A stretch of 64,000 nucleotides of DNA from Larix kaempferi (lineage: Eukaryota; Streptophyta; Pinopsida; Pinales; Pinaceae), in assembly GCA_027924585.1 (NCBI GenBank), contig BSBM01000486.1:41782501-41846500 (forward strand). Reading direction: 5' to 3'. Position numbers and translations under genes: made by a program. Under the pieces are notes generated by a model that saw only the letters and a list, made by a program, of their open reading frames with translations, had not been told where the DNA came from and ran no database searches. Below, in pieces: positions 23,161 through 33,010 of this stretch. The first letter of the stretch is position 1, and each line of letters begins with the position of its first letter.

Positions 23161-25084
23161 CACATCAGATTATGTATGAGTAATTGTGTTATATTTCCAG
23201 TAATCTATCCTCAACTATTTGCATGTTATCCTCAATGGTTTGCATGTCTAGTAGGTAGGGCATAGATATGAAGGAAGCCTTATCTCTTTGTTGGAGCACA
23301 CTATCTAACTTCCCCTCATGCAAAGATAAGAGCGCAATAGATCTAGGACACATGTAATGATAGAAGACCTTCCTTGTTGCCACTTTCTAACACAATCTAT
23401 TGGCCATTTCACAGAAACTGACTATTCGGAGAAGGACACCCTCCCTTGCCCTCCCTCTTTCACTTAACAACCAACTCCAGCCAGCCTAGACATCTCTTCT
23501 TGGCTTAGTACTAAGGCCTTGCTCTTAGTTTTAATCACTCCATTTTTTACTTTATGATGCAGAGCATCCGTCAAACGCGCCACATGTCCTGGAGCTTCTT
23601 GAAACCATAGCGACCATGTTAACTTTGCATTAAATATTTTTAAGGAGGTTTTTATTTTACTTCGTTATTTGCAAAATTGGGGTTAAGTGATGTGGAGCCT
23701 TCGTCAAGCATGGTTTGCATGTTGTGACAAGTGTTGGTCAAAATGAAACTTGGTTGCCTTACATGCTAATAACGGGCCATGTTCTCTTATTAAGATGGGG
23801 AGGAAAGAAGATAGCAGGGGGAGGTGAACGACCAGTGCAGAAATTTTTAGAGTGCTTGGATGCCAGAGGGCATAGAGAAGAGGCTGGAATATGGATGCCT
23901 TTGTTTGGCCTGTGTGTCAACTGGGTTAGCCTGTCGAGTGTAGATTAATAAGAGAGGAACTTGTGTCCTTCCGCTGAGTTACTTATACCTATATATTGAA
24001 TGTCTCAAGAATTGTGATGAGCACTGATAGGTGCGGCTTATTACCCGGTGATGTCCATTTTTGTGGGATCTGAATTATGCATTTCTAGATCCGTATTTGA
24101 TAGAGAATTAGTGTAATGGATGAGATTTCCAGTGGAACAAAAGGAGTCAATGTGTTCACTGTATGCTCTCTTTTTTTTTCCATTGAGATCCTTGCGTATG
24201 AATATATACAGTTCTGTTTTGAATCCTACTTGAGTATTGGTTTGTATTTGGGCTTGCCCCTTTTTGTCTACATCACTTTAACATTTAAACAACTTCTTAT
24301 GTTTTCTTAATATCTTTCTTTCGAATTTCGAATTTTACTCTAGGAGATACTTTTTCACTTCCACATTGTACTTTTGTTAGATGTACTCCTCAGTTTCATT
24401 GACCTGCGTTTGTGGTCATTTATTGGACATTATTAAATTTTCTAGTATGGGCTACTAGATTATACCATCCAAGGTACTAAAATCTTAAAGCCTATCGATC
24501 TGTGAAAACTTGAAACCAAATCAACCCAACTGAAAGGGCTGAATTTTGGTATAGGATGGGAATATAGTGTATAAAGTCAAAGCATGCTGCTGTGAACATG
24601 ACTATTTTATCATGCACAAAAATTTGAAGGCCATTTTCAAAGCATGACATGGGGATCGACTGCAACTACCCCAACTCTGCAATAGATTTTGCCAGTAACA
24701 AGTCCCTCTTTTAATTTTCAAAGTAAAACAAGCTGGTATCACTATTGATGCAAGTATAGTTGTATGTATAAATGCCACAAAGAATAATTGGCAGCCTAAA
24801 AGAAATCACTGCACTCAAGTTACAAGTGATGTTATTTCTGAGTAGAGTTCAAAATTTAAAATGTCACATTCAAGACACTGGAAAGCAACACTAGCGAGTT
24901 ATTCATAACATATTAAAATAAACATCATGATTGAACAAAGTCACATGAATGACAAGGTTGCTGCTTTCATAACAAACAAAAACATTTTCATGATCTTATC
25001 AACACCATATTACCAAGAATACATCTGGAAAACCATATTCTGAGATTACAAGGCCACCAGAGGCTCATATTCAAAGTTATGCTC

Positions 25085-25272
25085 GCTTACAGTTGGACTA
25101 AAGGTAAATTTCCAATTAGAGTTAAAGAACATTGCTGGAGAAAGCAGCCTCTTAAGAGAGGAAAGTGTAAATATAATCACTTGCAGTTGGACTAGGATGA
25201 ATTTCCAAATACAGTCGAAGAACATTGCAAAAGAAGGAAACTTCTGAATAGAGGAAACTATAAATATAATTT
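25085..25272 (+). repeat. Tandem duplication of about 95 bp
   Basis: 25085-25180 and 25183-25272 both carry CTTACAGTTGGACTA or its variant CTTGCAGTTGGACTA, AATTTCCAA-TA, AAGAACATTGC and AAATATAAT, with many differences. It is an old local duplication in non-coding sequence. Confidence 0.75.
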
Positions 25273-25533
25273 AGACATAAATACTCTTTAAAATATCAAT
25301 GTGGTGATGTGTAAGGTAGACTAGGCATACCTACCACACTTCACTGGCCTTATATATGGGGCAATGACTTCGTATCAGCTAGAATCCGGTAGACTGATAA
25401 TTGCTGGAATCGCAATCTGCGTTGTTCAAATAGCCACCATAGCGATTTGGGTTGATTCGGAGATGCCGAAGGTTGCAGCTCACAAATGCTGAAAATGAAG
25501 ACTCCCATAGATCGTTCTACACCCGTATTCAAA

Positions 25534-26317
25534 TCAGGTTCCTATGCAGGAATGGGAGGCGATCTGAGTGCCATTTATCCCACACCCAACAACCTTCATG
25601 TCAGGCCTCGATTCATACGCCATAACAAAGCCTGCCCATATATCCTCATCATCTACATGATAGCTGGGAATCCAATTCCAAGTCCTTTCACTTACACTGT
25701 AAACAACCACCTCTATCACCTGCATACCTATGTTGACTACAAAGCAGACATGATCCTCAACTCCTACGCAACATACAAATGGGCATGCACAATCCCCAAC
25801 TCCTAAGCAGCATGGGCAGTCAATACCCGACAAAGTCCTGTTAACATCCTCATACAAGGATGGAGGCATTCTAGCAATCGCCTTCCACCCTGATGATGGT
25901 GATGAGTAACAGTAGTCTCCCTTCACCTTCTCAAACTCCCATATAATCACCTCCTGTAAAAGCCCTTCCGTGTCTTTCACTATGCCGTCAGTAACTAGAA
26001 CCCACGACCCCCAGGCGAGCAGATAAGGAAAAATGTACTTTTCATTAGCCATCTTTGACAAGGGTGCATAAACGGGAATCCCCTCTATGATGCTGAAACC
26101 CATAATGCCCCATAACCCATTAATTATTGTCAAAAGGTAAAAGGAACCGTCACAGAAAGCCATGCCGATCCCATTGTCATTCCCATCCCCATTGCCTGCA
26201 CCTCTTCTGGTAGTTGTCCTGCAATCCTCCATGACTTCTCAGTGGAATTGTAGATCTCCAACATATGTTGTTTCAGAGGATTTGTCTTTCCCACCACTAC
26301 CACTTTGTATGAGTCTC
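25534..26317 (-). pseudogene. Captured F-box/kelch-type protein C-terminal fragment, reversed
   Basis: From about 26317 one frame reads DSYKVVVVGKTNPLKQHMLE and IYNSTEKSWRIAGQLPEEVQ, a kelch-like blade of plant F-box proteins. Near 26180 the frame shifts, and the remaining 200 residues continue in the other frame: AFCDGSFYLLTI, VIIWEFEKVKGDY, WKAIARMPPSLYEDVNR, then VIEVVVYSVSERTWNWIPSY and a GFVMAYESRPDMKV end. These follow the F-box-associated/kelch C-terminus of large plant families that choose ubiquitination targets for SCF complexes. A Cys-rich block is inserted or diverged in the middle. The N-terminal F-box is missing. The frameshift and truncation mark it as a pseudogene fragment inside the CACTA. 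Confidence 0.75.
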
Positions 26318-26619
26318 GAGTCTAATTATTGTTTCTTATTGTTTTATATTGAAGTCCCATTGAAGAACCATTAGCTTTTTACTTAGAATATGTCAAATTC
26401 ATCTAATTTCTTCTAATTTGGCTGGCTTGTATTGAACATCTTTGTGGATGGATTTGTTTTGTGAGCATTCTCTTGGCTAAACAATTTTGGAAATTATTGT
26501 TGCACTTCAAATCAGGTACTATTCGAGGCATCTATTTTTCTTATGCTTTCTAGTAATTCAAAATTTAGCTGTTAAAGTATATTTTAACATGTAATATGGA
26601 AACTATTTTTTAGTTATTG
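26318..26619. other. No gene recognised
   Basis: AT-rich spacer between the F-box fragment and the TATA-containing block. Confidence 0.5.
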
Positions 26620-27180
26620 TTAACACCCAAAAAGTGCTCACTACCTCATCTACCCCATTACATGACTCATTTGTCCATATTTCCTACCATATCTACTTTC
26701 AGAACCCTAAAATCCCATTAAAAAGCCTCCAAAAGGCCACAAAACCATCAAAAAAGCTTCCAAAAGGCTAAAAAACCCCTTTTCCCCCCAAAATTATCCA
26801 AAATTCCTCCAAAATAGCAAAAACCCTCTAAAAAGGGAATAAAAAATATAAAAGGAGGAAAAAGAGGAAAAAGGAGGAAAAAACCCTATACAGCTGACCT
26901 AAACCATATGGTTCCCAAAACCATGGGCCAGCACTCCACCACTAAAAACCTATAAATAGGTGATGGAGACCCCTCATTTCATATCCACAATCAAATACAC
27001 CCTTACTCTGCCAAAATCACTCTCGAAACCCTAGCTCACCCTTGAGCTACTTTCACCATTGAGTGCCCCTTTTGGCCCATTTCCACCATTTGGAGAAAGA
27101 GAAGGAGCAAAGCTGGAGTTTGGAGCAACCCTCTTGGACCATTGCAAGAACTTCACCAACCTTCACATTGGAGGTATAAT
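26620..27180 (+). promoter_or_regulatory. LTR- or promoter-like block with TATA box
   Basis: The block begins TGTTAACACCC, has a purine/pyrimidine-rich stretch (CCTCCAAAAGG repeats, then AAAAGGAGGAAAAAGAGG at about 26855-26880), a good plant TATA box CTATAAATAGG at about 26949, and a CT/CA-rich leader after it (TCATTTCATATCCACAATC). This layout fits an LTR U3/R start or a captured promoter. The TG start suggests an LTR, but I found no matching CA end, target duplication or PBS. Confidence 0.4.
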
Positions 27181-28311
27181 CTTTAATACAAAAAACCATT
27201 TATATTCCATGTTTTGTTATGTTTCTTAATGCTCATGCTAGTTTAGAATTTATATTGTTTTAGCATTTTAATTTACTGTTTATTGAACTGCTACTAAGGA
27301 GTCCATTCTCCTTAGTAGGTGCTCATTTGCACAAGCTAGGGTGAAAACCCTAGCTATAGTTATATGGTTTGGATTGATATGTGTGCAGAGGCTAGCTGCG
27401 GATTTTCACGCAAATTATATTTTCCTAGCTGTTGGAAGCGTTGGGTCAAGTACAGATCTTATTGTGCATAAGGTTGAGTTTATTGATTAAGGTGATAAGA
27501 GAAGCCACTTGATGGATATTATTCATGCACAAAAAGATAATGGAAGTAAGGTAACCACCCTAAAAACACTCATCATTATTTTTTTTAGTGTACTTTGGAA
27601 GTGATGCCATGAGTTGTACAATAATGAGATCACAAAATGATTAATCAATCATTACAATATCAATCAGGCTTCAGATCTTTAAAATATTGACTTGATTTTG
27701 ATGTGGGGTTTGACCATTGGAATCATTGTAGGATGGTGGTTATTGAAATTGTTTGACAAGTAAAATTTTTAATGCTAAGAATGGTGGTTTGGTGATGGTA
27801 GCATTCTCTGATGTTGGTCTTTGTGTAAACAAAGAAGGGAGATGATTCATTGGAATACTGGTTGTGTTCCAATGGGTTTCTTGCAACAACTATTCATGGA
27901 GACAGAACCCAACATTTAAGACTTTCTTTGTGTAAATGTTCTGCTATTAGATTAGTTTGCTTAATCTAACCTAATAGACAATTTGGTACCATATGTGCAT
28001 TGATATGGTGTTTGTACCTAGCAATTTTGAAGTATACCTTGTGAATCTAGTATATGATCAATGTTTATTATCTGTAAACAAGGGACTTAAATCCCAGTTT
28101 CTTTACCAACATAGATCTTATGTGAAATTAATTATGTAGATTTTTGTGGTTAGATATCTTTGGGGTCTCTTCAAACAGTTCCAAAAGTTAGAAGGAGCTC
28201 TAGACTTATTATGGTAGATTTTTATGCTTATCAATGTGTTTTGAAAAATAAATTGGATTTTAAGCATGGTTGCCTTTGATTATTATTGTCTTTTCTTAGA
28301 ATTACAAATGA
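27181..28311. other. No gene recognised
   Basis: AT-rich non-coding sequence following the TATA block. It could be transcribed leader sequence of the same remnant. No open frame has a recognisable domain. Confidence 0.45.
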
Positions 28312-28323
28312 TGCAATATTGGT

Positions 28324-28431
28324 GTTCATATTCTCCTCTCCCCAATTCTGAAAGGGTTCTAGCTCAATGGAAGAGCACCTACCTTACAAGCATGAGGTTA
28401 GTGGTTCGATTTCTCCATGCCCTATTGATAT
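28324..28431 (+). pseudogene. Retroposed tRNA-like unit (Val-UAC-like) with 12-bp target duplication
   Basis: 28354-28423 folds roughly as a tRNA: D arm GCTC...GAGC, anticodon loop CTTACAA (anticodon TAC, Val), and T arm GTGGTTCGATTTC. The pol III A box (TAGCTCAATGG) and B box (GGTTCGATTTC) are visible. The acceptor and anticodon stems have mismatches and there is no intact discriminator/CCA context, so it should not be a working tRNA. TGCAATATTGGT is repeated exactly on both sides (28312-28323 and 28432-28443), showing insertion by a LINE-like mechanism. It is either a tRNA retropseudogene or a very short SINE. Confidence 0.72.
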
Positions 28432-28480
28432 TGCAATATTGGTATTTTTAATAAAATATATTTTATTATGATTTATTATG

Positions 28481-29190
28481 GCTATAGAGGGGGTTTCAAA
28501 CCATCTTTGTATGTTGCTATGAGGGGGGTTCTAAAATACCTTCATATGTCACTACAAGGGGGGTTCAAACCACCTCTGTAGGCCTCTACGAAGGGGGTTC
28601 CAAACCGCCCCTATAGGCATCTACGAGGGGGGTTCCAAACCGTCCCTATAAGTCTCTACGAGGGGGGTTCAAAACTGCCCCTATAAGCCTCTACGAGGGG
28701 GGTTCTAAACTACCCTTATAGGCCTCTACAAGGGGGGGTTCCAAACCGCCCCTATAGGACTATACGAGGGGGGTTCACAACCTCCCCTATAGACCTCTAC
28801 GAGGGGGGTTTGAAACCACCCCTATAGTCCTCTACGAGGGGGATTCCAAACCGCCCTTGTAGGTTTGTATGAGGGGGATTATGAGGGGGGTTCACAACCG
28901 CCCTCGTAGGTCTCTATGAAGGGGGTTCAAAACCGCCCTCATAGGTCTCTATGAAGGGGTCTACGAAGGGGGTTTAAAACCGCCTCCGTAGACCTCTACG
29001 AGGGGGGTCACAAACCGCCCCCAAAAGTCACTTTTGGGGGCGGTTCCAATCTCGTCAAAAACCGCCCTTAAAGGGAAAAACTTTTAACATCGATTCCTTT
29101 AGGGGCGGTTTTGCCAAAACCGCCCCCAAAGCCAAAACCTCCCCTGTAGGTCACTTTTGGGGGCGGAAGACGACCCCCCCTAAAGGCCAA
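28481..29190. repeat. Right subterminal repeat array of the CACTA element
   Basis: About 20 units of roughly 35 bp with the pattern CTCTACGAGGGGGGTTCCAA then ACCGCCCCTATAGG. The last 170 bp change to TTTTGGGGGCGG and AAAACCGCCCC motifs closer to the left array. Each unit pairs a G-run with a C-run. Transposase binding is inferred from the superfamily. The unit differs from the left array except near the very end. Confidence 0.87.
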
Positions 29191-29203
29191 AAATGTAGTA
29201 GTG
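29174..29203 (-). repeat. Right terminal inverted repeat of the CACTA element
   Basis: Its complement begins CACTACTACATTTTTGGCC and then TTTAGGGG, pairing with the left end at 3133. TTA follows directly at 29204-29206, and beyond it the sequence rejoins the M leader (CCCTACCCCTTCAACAC). Confidence 0.9.
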
Positions 29204-29206
29204 TTA

Positions 29207-30068
29207 CCCTACCCCTTCAACACTTGTACCATTTGCACAAAGAGAACAAACCTGCATGACTCCCATTAGCATCCTTGATGTTACCTGATCAGCTTGGCTT
29301 CTTACCAAGGACTACACAACCCTTCCATCAATTCTCATGCTCACATATTGTTGTCCTAACCTTTCTCATAAGGTTGTTGGGCACATGTAACAACATCATC
29401 AATATCTTTGGCCATGTTTCTGTTGTCTTTGGTCCTACACCAATACCAACATCAGTAGTGATTAACAACCACCATATTTAACCTAAATGGTTCATTGCAT
29501 ATGCACACCTTCACTAGTTTTACCAACATGCCACATCATACACACAACAATGCAATATGCAATACCTAACAACATGCCTACTAGTTTATATGTATTTGCA
29601 ACTGTCTAATCAATTGAACCTTTGGTATTCTCATGCCCTAATTTCCTGTACATGAAGCTCATAAAGCATAAATAAAAGAACATGGTAGGGTTAAAGAGTT
29701 CTCCTTTTCCTATCCCGACCCCATTCTCATGTTGTAACAGAAATGGTTTAGGGTGAGAGATTTCCCTCTTATCAGCGTCGCCCTATTGTTCCGATTTCCC
29801 TCAGAACTGTGGTCAAGTCTGACTCAACCCTTCTTGGCTTCTCTGCAATTATCAACGTCGCCATTTGTCCAACGTTGCTTCCCAGTACAAGGCTAGATGT
29901 CTAGCTGGGATAGGGTAGGCCTCTCTGTGATGACTAGACCGTCTCTGTTGGATGCCAAATCACGTCCAGTCGAAATGTTATACGACTGTTGGGCCCATTA
30001 TCTGTTCTTCCGCAGTTCTAATTACGCCCGAAGCTTCTAGACGTGGCCCAAGAAGCTACACTGCTGCA
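29207..30068 (-). other. Proximal leader of element M
   Basis: This resumes the M leader after the CACTA. It matches the complement of about 34000-34580 in element P (CAACACTTGTACCATTTGCA, CTTACCAAGGACTACACAA, TTGTCTTTGGTCCT). No coding region. It ends at the primer binding site. Confidence 0.65.
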
Positions 30069-30086
30069 ACTTAGGCTCTGATACAA
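30069..30086 (-). promoter_or_regulatory. Primer binding site of element M (initiator Met tRNA type)
   Basis: The complement reads TTGTATCAGAGCCTAAG, one base off the TGGTATCAGAGC complementary to the 3' end of initiator Met tRNA. It lies three bases from the CA end of the LTR. The element reads on the minus strand. The G-to-T change could weaken priming. Confidence 0.75.
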
Positions 30087-30089
30087 CTT

Positions 30090-31128
30090 TGTCACATTCC
30101 CAGACCTCCCAGATGGCCTTTGGAGGCCATGGGAGACCTTCTGATTTCTTTTTTTTTCTTCCAAATTCATCCCATTCCACACACAGCCGCAATGCGCTTG
30201 GGTCTACAATCCCCCATTGCGATCTGCAATCTTCCCTTTCCGAGTTCCGCAATCCACATGCGAAAGTCGGAAGTCGGATTGCCAAAACCAACTTTCCATC
30301 AAATTTGCGCTTCCGACTTCCGCAATCCGCATGCGGAAGTCGGAAACCAATTTTGGCCTCGAAAGTCTGTCCTTCCAACTTCCGTAGTTCCGCAATCTGC
30401 ATGTGGAACTCAGAAGTCGAGTTCCATTTTTGCTCTTCTGAAAGTTACCTTCCATAACCCACATCCCACATTCTTCATTGCGAATGTGGAAATGTGGAGT
30501 TCCATATTCCAGTCCTGAGATATTTTACGTCCCACAATCCGCATTCTGCATTCTACATTGCGGGTGCGGAAATGCAGAATTCCATAATCCATCTCCAGGG
30601 AATTTTGCCTCCCGCAATCCGAATTCCGCATTCCGCATTACGGGTGCGGAAATGCGGAATTCCATACACCCCAATGGATGATTTCTGACCTCCGCAATCC
30701 GTGTTCCGCATTGCGGATGCAGAATGGACCTTGCGGATGCGGAAGGGTTAGGACCAAAACCCCTGCCCCAACAAGCTTTCCAAGACAAACTTTTGAGGGG
30801 CATAAATTCCTCCTCCCTGGTTCAAATGGGACAAGGTTGGTACCGTTGGAAATCTCATGAAGATCTCTATCCAATGGTGAAATCTCCACCTCATTTGAGC
30901 ACTCCTACCATGCTAATTTCCCAACTGAAATTATGCTCATAACCCCACCTAAGTGACCATATCCCCCTGCAAGGGACTCTGCCTCCTTCTACTAAGTCTT
31001 CCCTCCTTCATCGAGTCCATAGGGTGTCCATTCTCTTCCCAAGACCTGACTGGAGTGGTCTTGCACATTTACCAGACTTAGCCTTTATTCATCCAAAGGC
31101 AATTCAAAGGCATTATCAAGGGATTACA
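30090..31128 (-). repeat. LTR of element M
   Basis: On the minus strand the proposed LTR starts TGTAATCCC (31128) and ends GGGAATGTGACA (30090), like the P-family LTR that starts TGTAAT and ends GGGATGTGACA. The 3' border is secure because the primer binding site follows. The 5' border is inferred only from the TGTAAT match. It contains a tandem array of hairpin-forming units at 30170-30765. Confidence 0.6.
30170..30765. repeat. Tandem array of 75-80-bp hairpin-forming units in the M LTR
   Basis: About seven diverged units each hold inverted pairs built on TTCCGCAATCCGCATGCGGAA, for example GCATTCCGCATT facing GTGCGGAAATGC. Both strands look alike, which is why long open frames appear on both strands here. 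The block is far richer in CG than its surroundings. It lies in the LTR upstream part, where enhancers usually sit. Function not known. Confidence 0.8.
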
Positions 31129-31167
31129 AATATGCATAAGCACACTCCCTGAACACAAGGGATGAGA

Positions 31168-32454
31168 TGTAATATCTCGATTTTCACCCCATTGCAATAA
31201 AATGTAAATGATGTAATACTGTTATTAAATCATGGTGAGGAGCTCAAGGCCAAGGCCCCACCATCGATTTATCGATGCCTATGGTTCTCATGCTAGCCAG
31301 AGACAATAGAAATTAAGAATTCATGTAAATATGCATTTTAATGAAATACCCACAACTAGCTATGTAATGCAATGCAACAAGAGTATGGGGGCATGATATT
31401 TACAAGGAATTGGGAGGGAAATATTCAAACCCTTGGAGCCAATCAAGTCAAGCCAAGCGTCAATGAGAGAACCCACAAACCCTCAACTACCCATGTTGAC
31501 TTTTGTGCCCAATCATTCATTTCTTCCAAGAGTTGGTTGGGGTAGTTAATGCCTTGGGAGATGGGGAGGTATGGCTGTCCAAATTCGAGTATGGGCAAGA
31601 CACCCTTCATGGAAATTCATGTTTGGCTTACTTGGAAAGAAAAGAGCCATGAAATTTCTCCCCAAGCAATTATTCATCAACCCGTTTGGCTCTCCCATGA
31701 AGTTCTAGCTGGTGGGGCATTTTCCCTCCACGTTTTTTTGGGGTTTCCTTGTTTTTTCGATGTGAAGAGGGCGTTTTTGGTGTTGCAAAGCTACTGGGAG
31801 GAAGGGAAATCGATTTGCGGGTTCCATAGAGGCCGTTTTGGACATCCAAATGCTCACATACTTGTGGGAGAAATCGGTCTCTTCCCGGTGGTTGTTTTCC
31901 TCTTCCCACAATCCGATTTTGGTGTGCCCACGATTTGGGGAAAACCCATGGACCCTGTTTTGTAACTCCCTTTGTTGAAAATGTGTATCCATGCCCCATA
32001 TTTGAGATTGTTGTGTGTGAAAGGGAATGTTGGGGTTGAGATGGGTATCCATTGCTTTGGTTGTGCATGATCTTGAGTGTTCCCTTTTCCTTGCAGAAAT
32101 CATGCCCAACTCGGGGGTGGCAACTTTGCTGAGAGACTAATGAGCACAGTTGGCCTATGGATGGGTGGAACGTTGCAGTTGCATAGCTAGTTGATTGGGA
32201 CATCATTACATCAAGATGAGTATTCTTTATGTGTTTTAATTTTGCATTGTTATTATTTGAAGACAATTATGATTATGTTGATAATTGTATGTGGATAGTT
32301 AAATTCCAATGTGCATGTTTATTTGATTATGCATTGCACACATGCATTTTATTTGTATGAATCTAATGAATGGGGTTGAGTGTTCTTGTGAAAGCCCAGA
32401 TGTTTAGTGTCATGTTCTCTTCCTTGAGCCAAATGGATGGGAGGGGATGTGACA
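31168..32454 (+). repeat. 5' LTR of element P
   Basis: It starts TGTAATATCTCG and ends GGGGATGTGACA, with the primer binding site three bases later. 31168-31620 matches 63513-63990 (ATCATGGTGAGGAGCTCAAG, CCACAACTAG-TATG, AGAACCCA-CAA). The length is about 1.29 kb. A 138-codon frame (31549-31965) lies wholly inside it and shows no domain. Confidence 0.8.
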
Positions 32455-32457
32455 TAA

Positions 32458-32472
32458 TGGTATCAGAGCATA
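32458..32472 (+). promoter_or_regulatory. Primer binding site of element P
   Basis: TGGTATCAGAGC is the exact complement of the initiator Met tRNA 3' end. It begins three bases after the LTR end CA at 32454 and fixes the LTR border and plus orientation. Confidence 0.88.
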
Positions 32473-32689
32473 GGCTACAACATTGGGCCTAATGGGACAA
32501 ATCATGCAACTTACGGAGGTAAGTATGCTTCCTGCTCAACAATGATCATTAAGAAAAATTTCAAATTTGAAAAATTTTCTAAGTGTTTTATGAGTTTTCT
32601 GCTAAGTTTGTGTCGGCGCAAAATCAACAAGAGTGTCGAAACTATCGGCGAGAAATCGAAAGAGTCGCCGATACCTTTTTGGCGTGAAA

Positions 32690-33010
32690 TAAAAAATGGT
32701 CGAAAAAGGGCGTTTCGGTGAGTTTCGTGGAGTTGTGCCGACGCATTTTCAGCGAGTTTCGCGGAGTTGCGCCGATGCATTTTCAGCAAGTTTCGCGGAG
32801 TTGCGTCGACACGTTTTCGGTGAGTTTCGCGGAGTTGCGGCAATGCGTTTCGACGAGTTTTGTGGAGTTGCGCCGATAAAGCGTTTCGGCGAAAAATGGA
32901 AAAGCCACCGAAAAGGTGTTTCGGCGTGAAAATGGAAGTTGCGCCGACATGTTTCAGCGAGTTTCGCGGAGTTGCGCCGATGTGTTTCGGCGAGTTTTGT
33001 TGATTGGCGA
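32690..33010 (+). repeat. CG-rich 33-36-bp tandem array downstream of the P primer site
   Basis: Eight or nine units of the form TTTCGGCGAGTTTCGCGGAG then TTGCGCCGATGCG run head to tail with some divergence. The flanks (32600-32690 and 33010-33080) carry partial units. It lies between the primer site and the leader, where packaging and regulatory signals normally are. Open frames across it on both strands are repeat artefacts. Confidence 0.85.

Larger units (their letters stand above)
21088..25533. other. No gene recognised
   Basis: AT-rich sequence. It contains a 34-bp tandem repeat (22730-22821), an unusual CG-rich block (22880-23160) and a duplicated segment (25085-25272). The frames at 23715-23948, 24116-24310 and others show no domain. 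Confidence 0.45.
3133..29203. mobile_element. Giant non-autonomous CACTA (En/Spm) DNA transposon carrying captured gene fragments
   Basis: The left end reads CACTACAACAAAATAG and the complement of the right end reads CACTACTACATTTTTG, the terminal inverted repeats expected of CACTA elements. TTA flanks both ends (3130-3132 and 29204-29206), the 3-bp target duplication typical of the superfamily. Both ends carry dense GC-rich subterminal repeats (3149-4131 and 28481-29190), where CACTA transposase subunits usually bind. The homologous leader of element P (complement of about 34560-34600) shows the uninterrupted site. No TNP2/TnpD-type transposase was recognised in the 26 kb, so mobility would need proteins supplied in trans. 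The interior holds fragments of at least four cellular genes plus retroelement debris, as in Pack-CACTA elements. Later insertions inside it also contribute to the length. Confidence 0.9.
1..31128 (-). mobile_element. Gypsy-like LTR retrotransposon M, split by a CACTA insertion
   Basis: Read on the minus strand, the parts follow LTR-element order: LTR (31128 to 30090), initiator-Met-type primer binding site (30086 to 30069), a long non-coding leader (30068 to 29207 and 3132 to about 606) and a gag remnant (605 to 33). The element runs off the left edge, so its pol genes and second LTR are not visible. The leader is homologous to 33011-37456 and 37457-39210. A 26-kb CACTA element interrupts it at 3133-29203. 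The gypsy assignment rests on the style of the gag zinc knuckle and is an inference, because no integrase or reverse transcriptase can be seen. Confidence 0.7.

Noticed and set aside
28354-28423. Functional tRNA-Val gene
   Set aside because: Mismatches in acceptor and anticodon stems and flanking target duplications point to a retroposed copy, not a native tRNA gene.
3133-29203. CACTA transposase gene
   Set aside because: I looked for TNP2-type motifs in both strands of the interior and saw none among the frames available. All longer frames are explained by captured fragments or repeats.
30037-30889. Several overlapping open frames of 60-132 codons on both strands
   Set aside because: They arise from the symmetric hairpin array, which reads open on both strands. 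Repetitive peptide content, no domain.
31549-31965. 138-codon open frame
   Set aside because: It lies wholly within the P LTR and has no domain; the related LTR at 63513 carries indels in the corresponding region. Not a gene.
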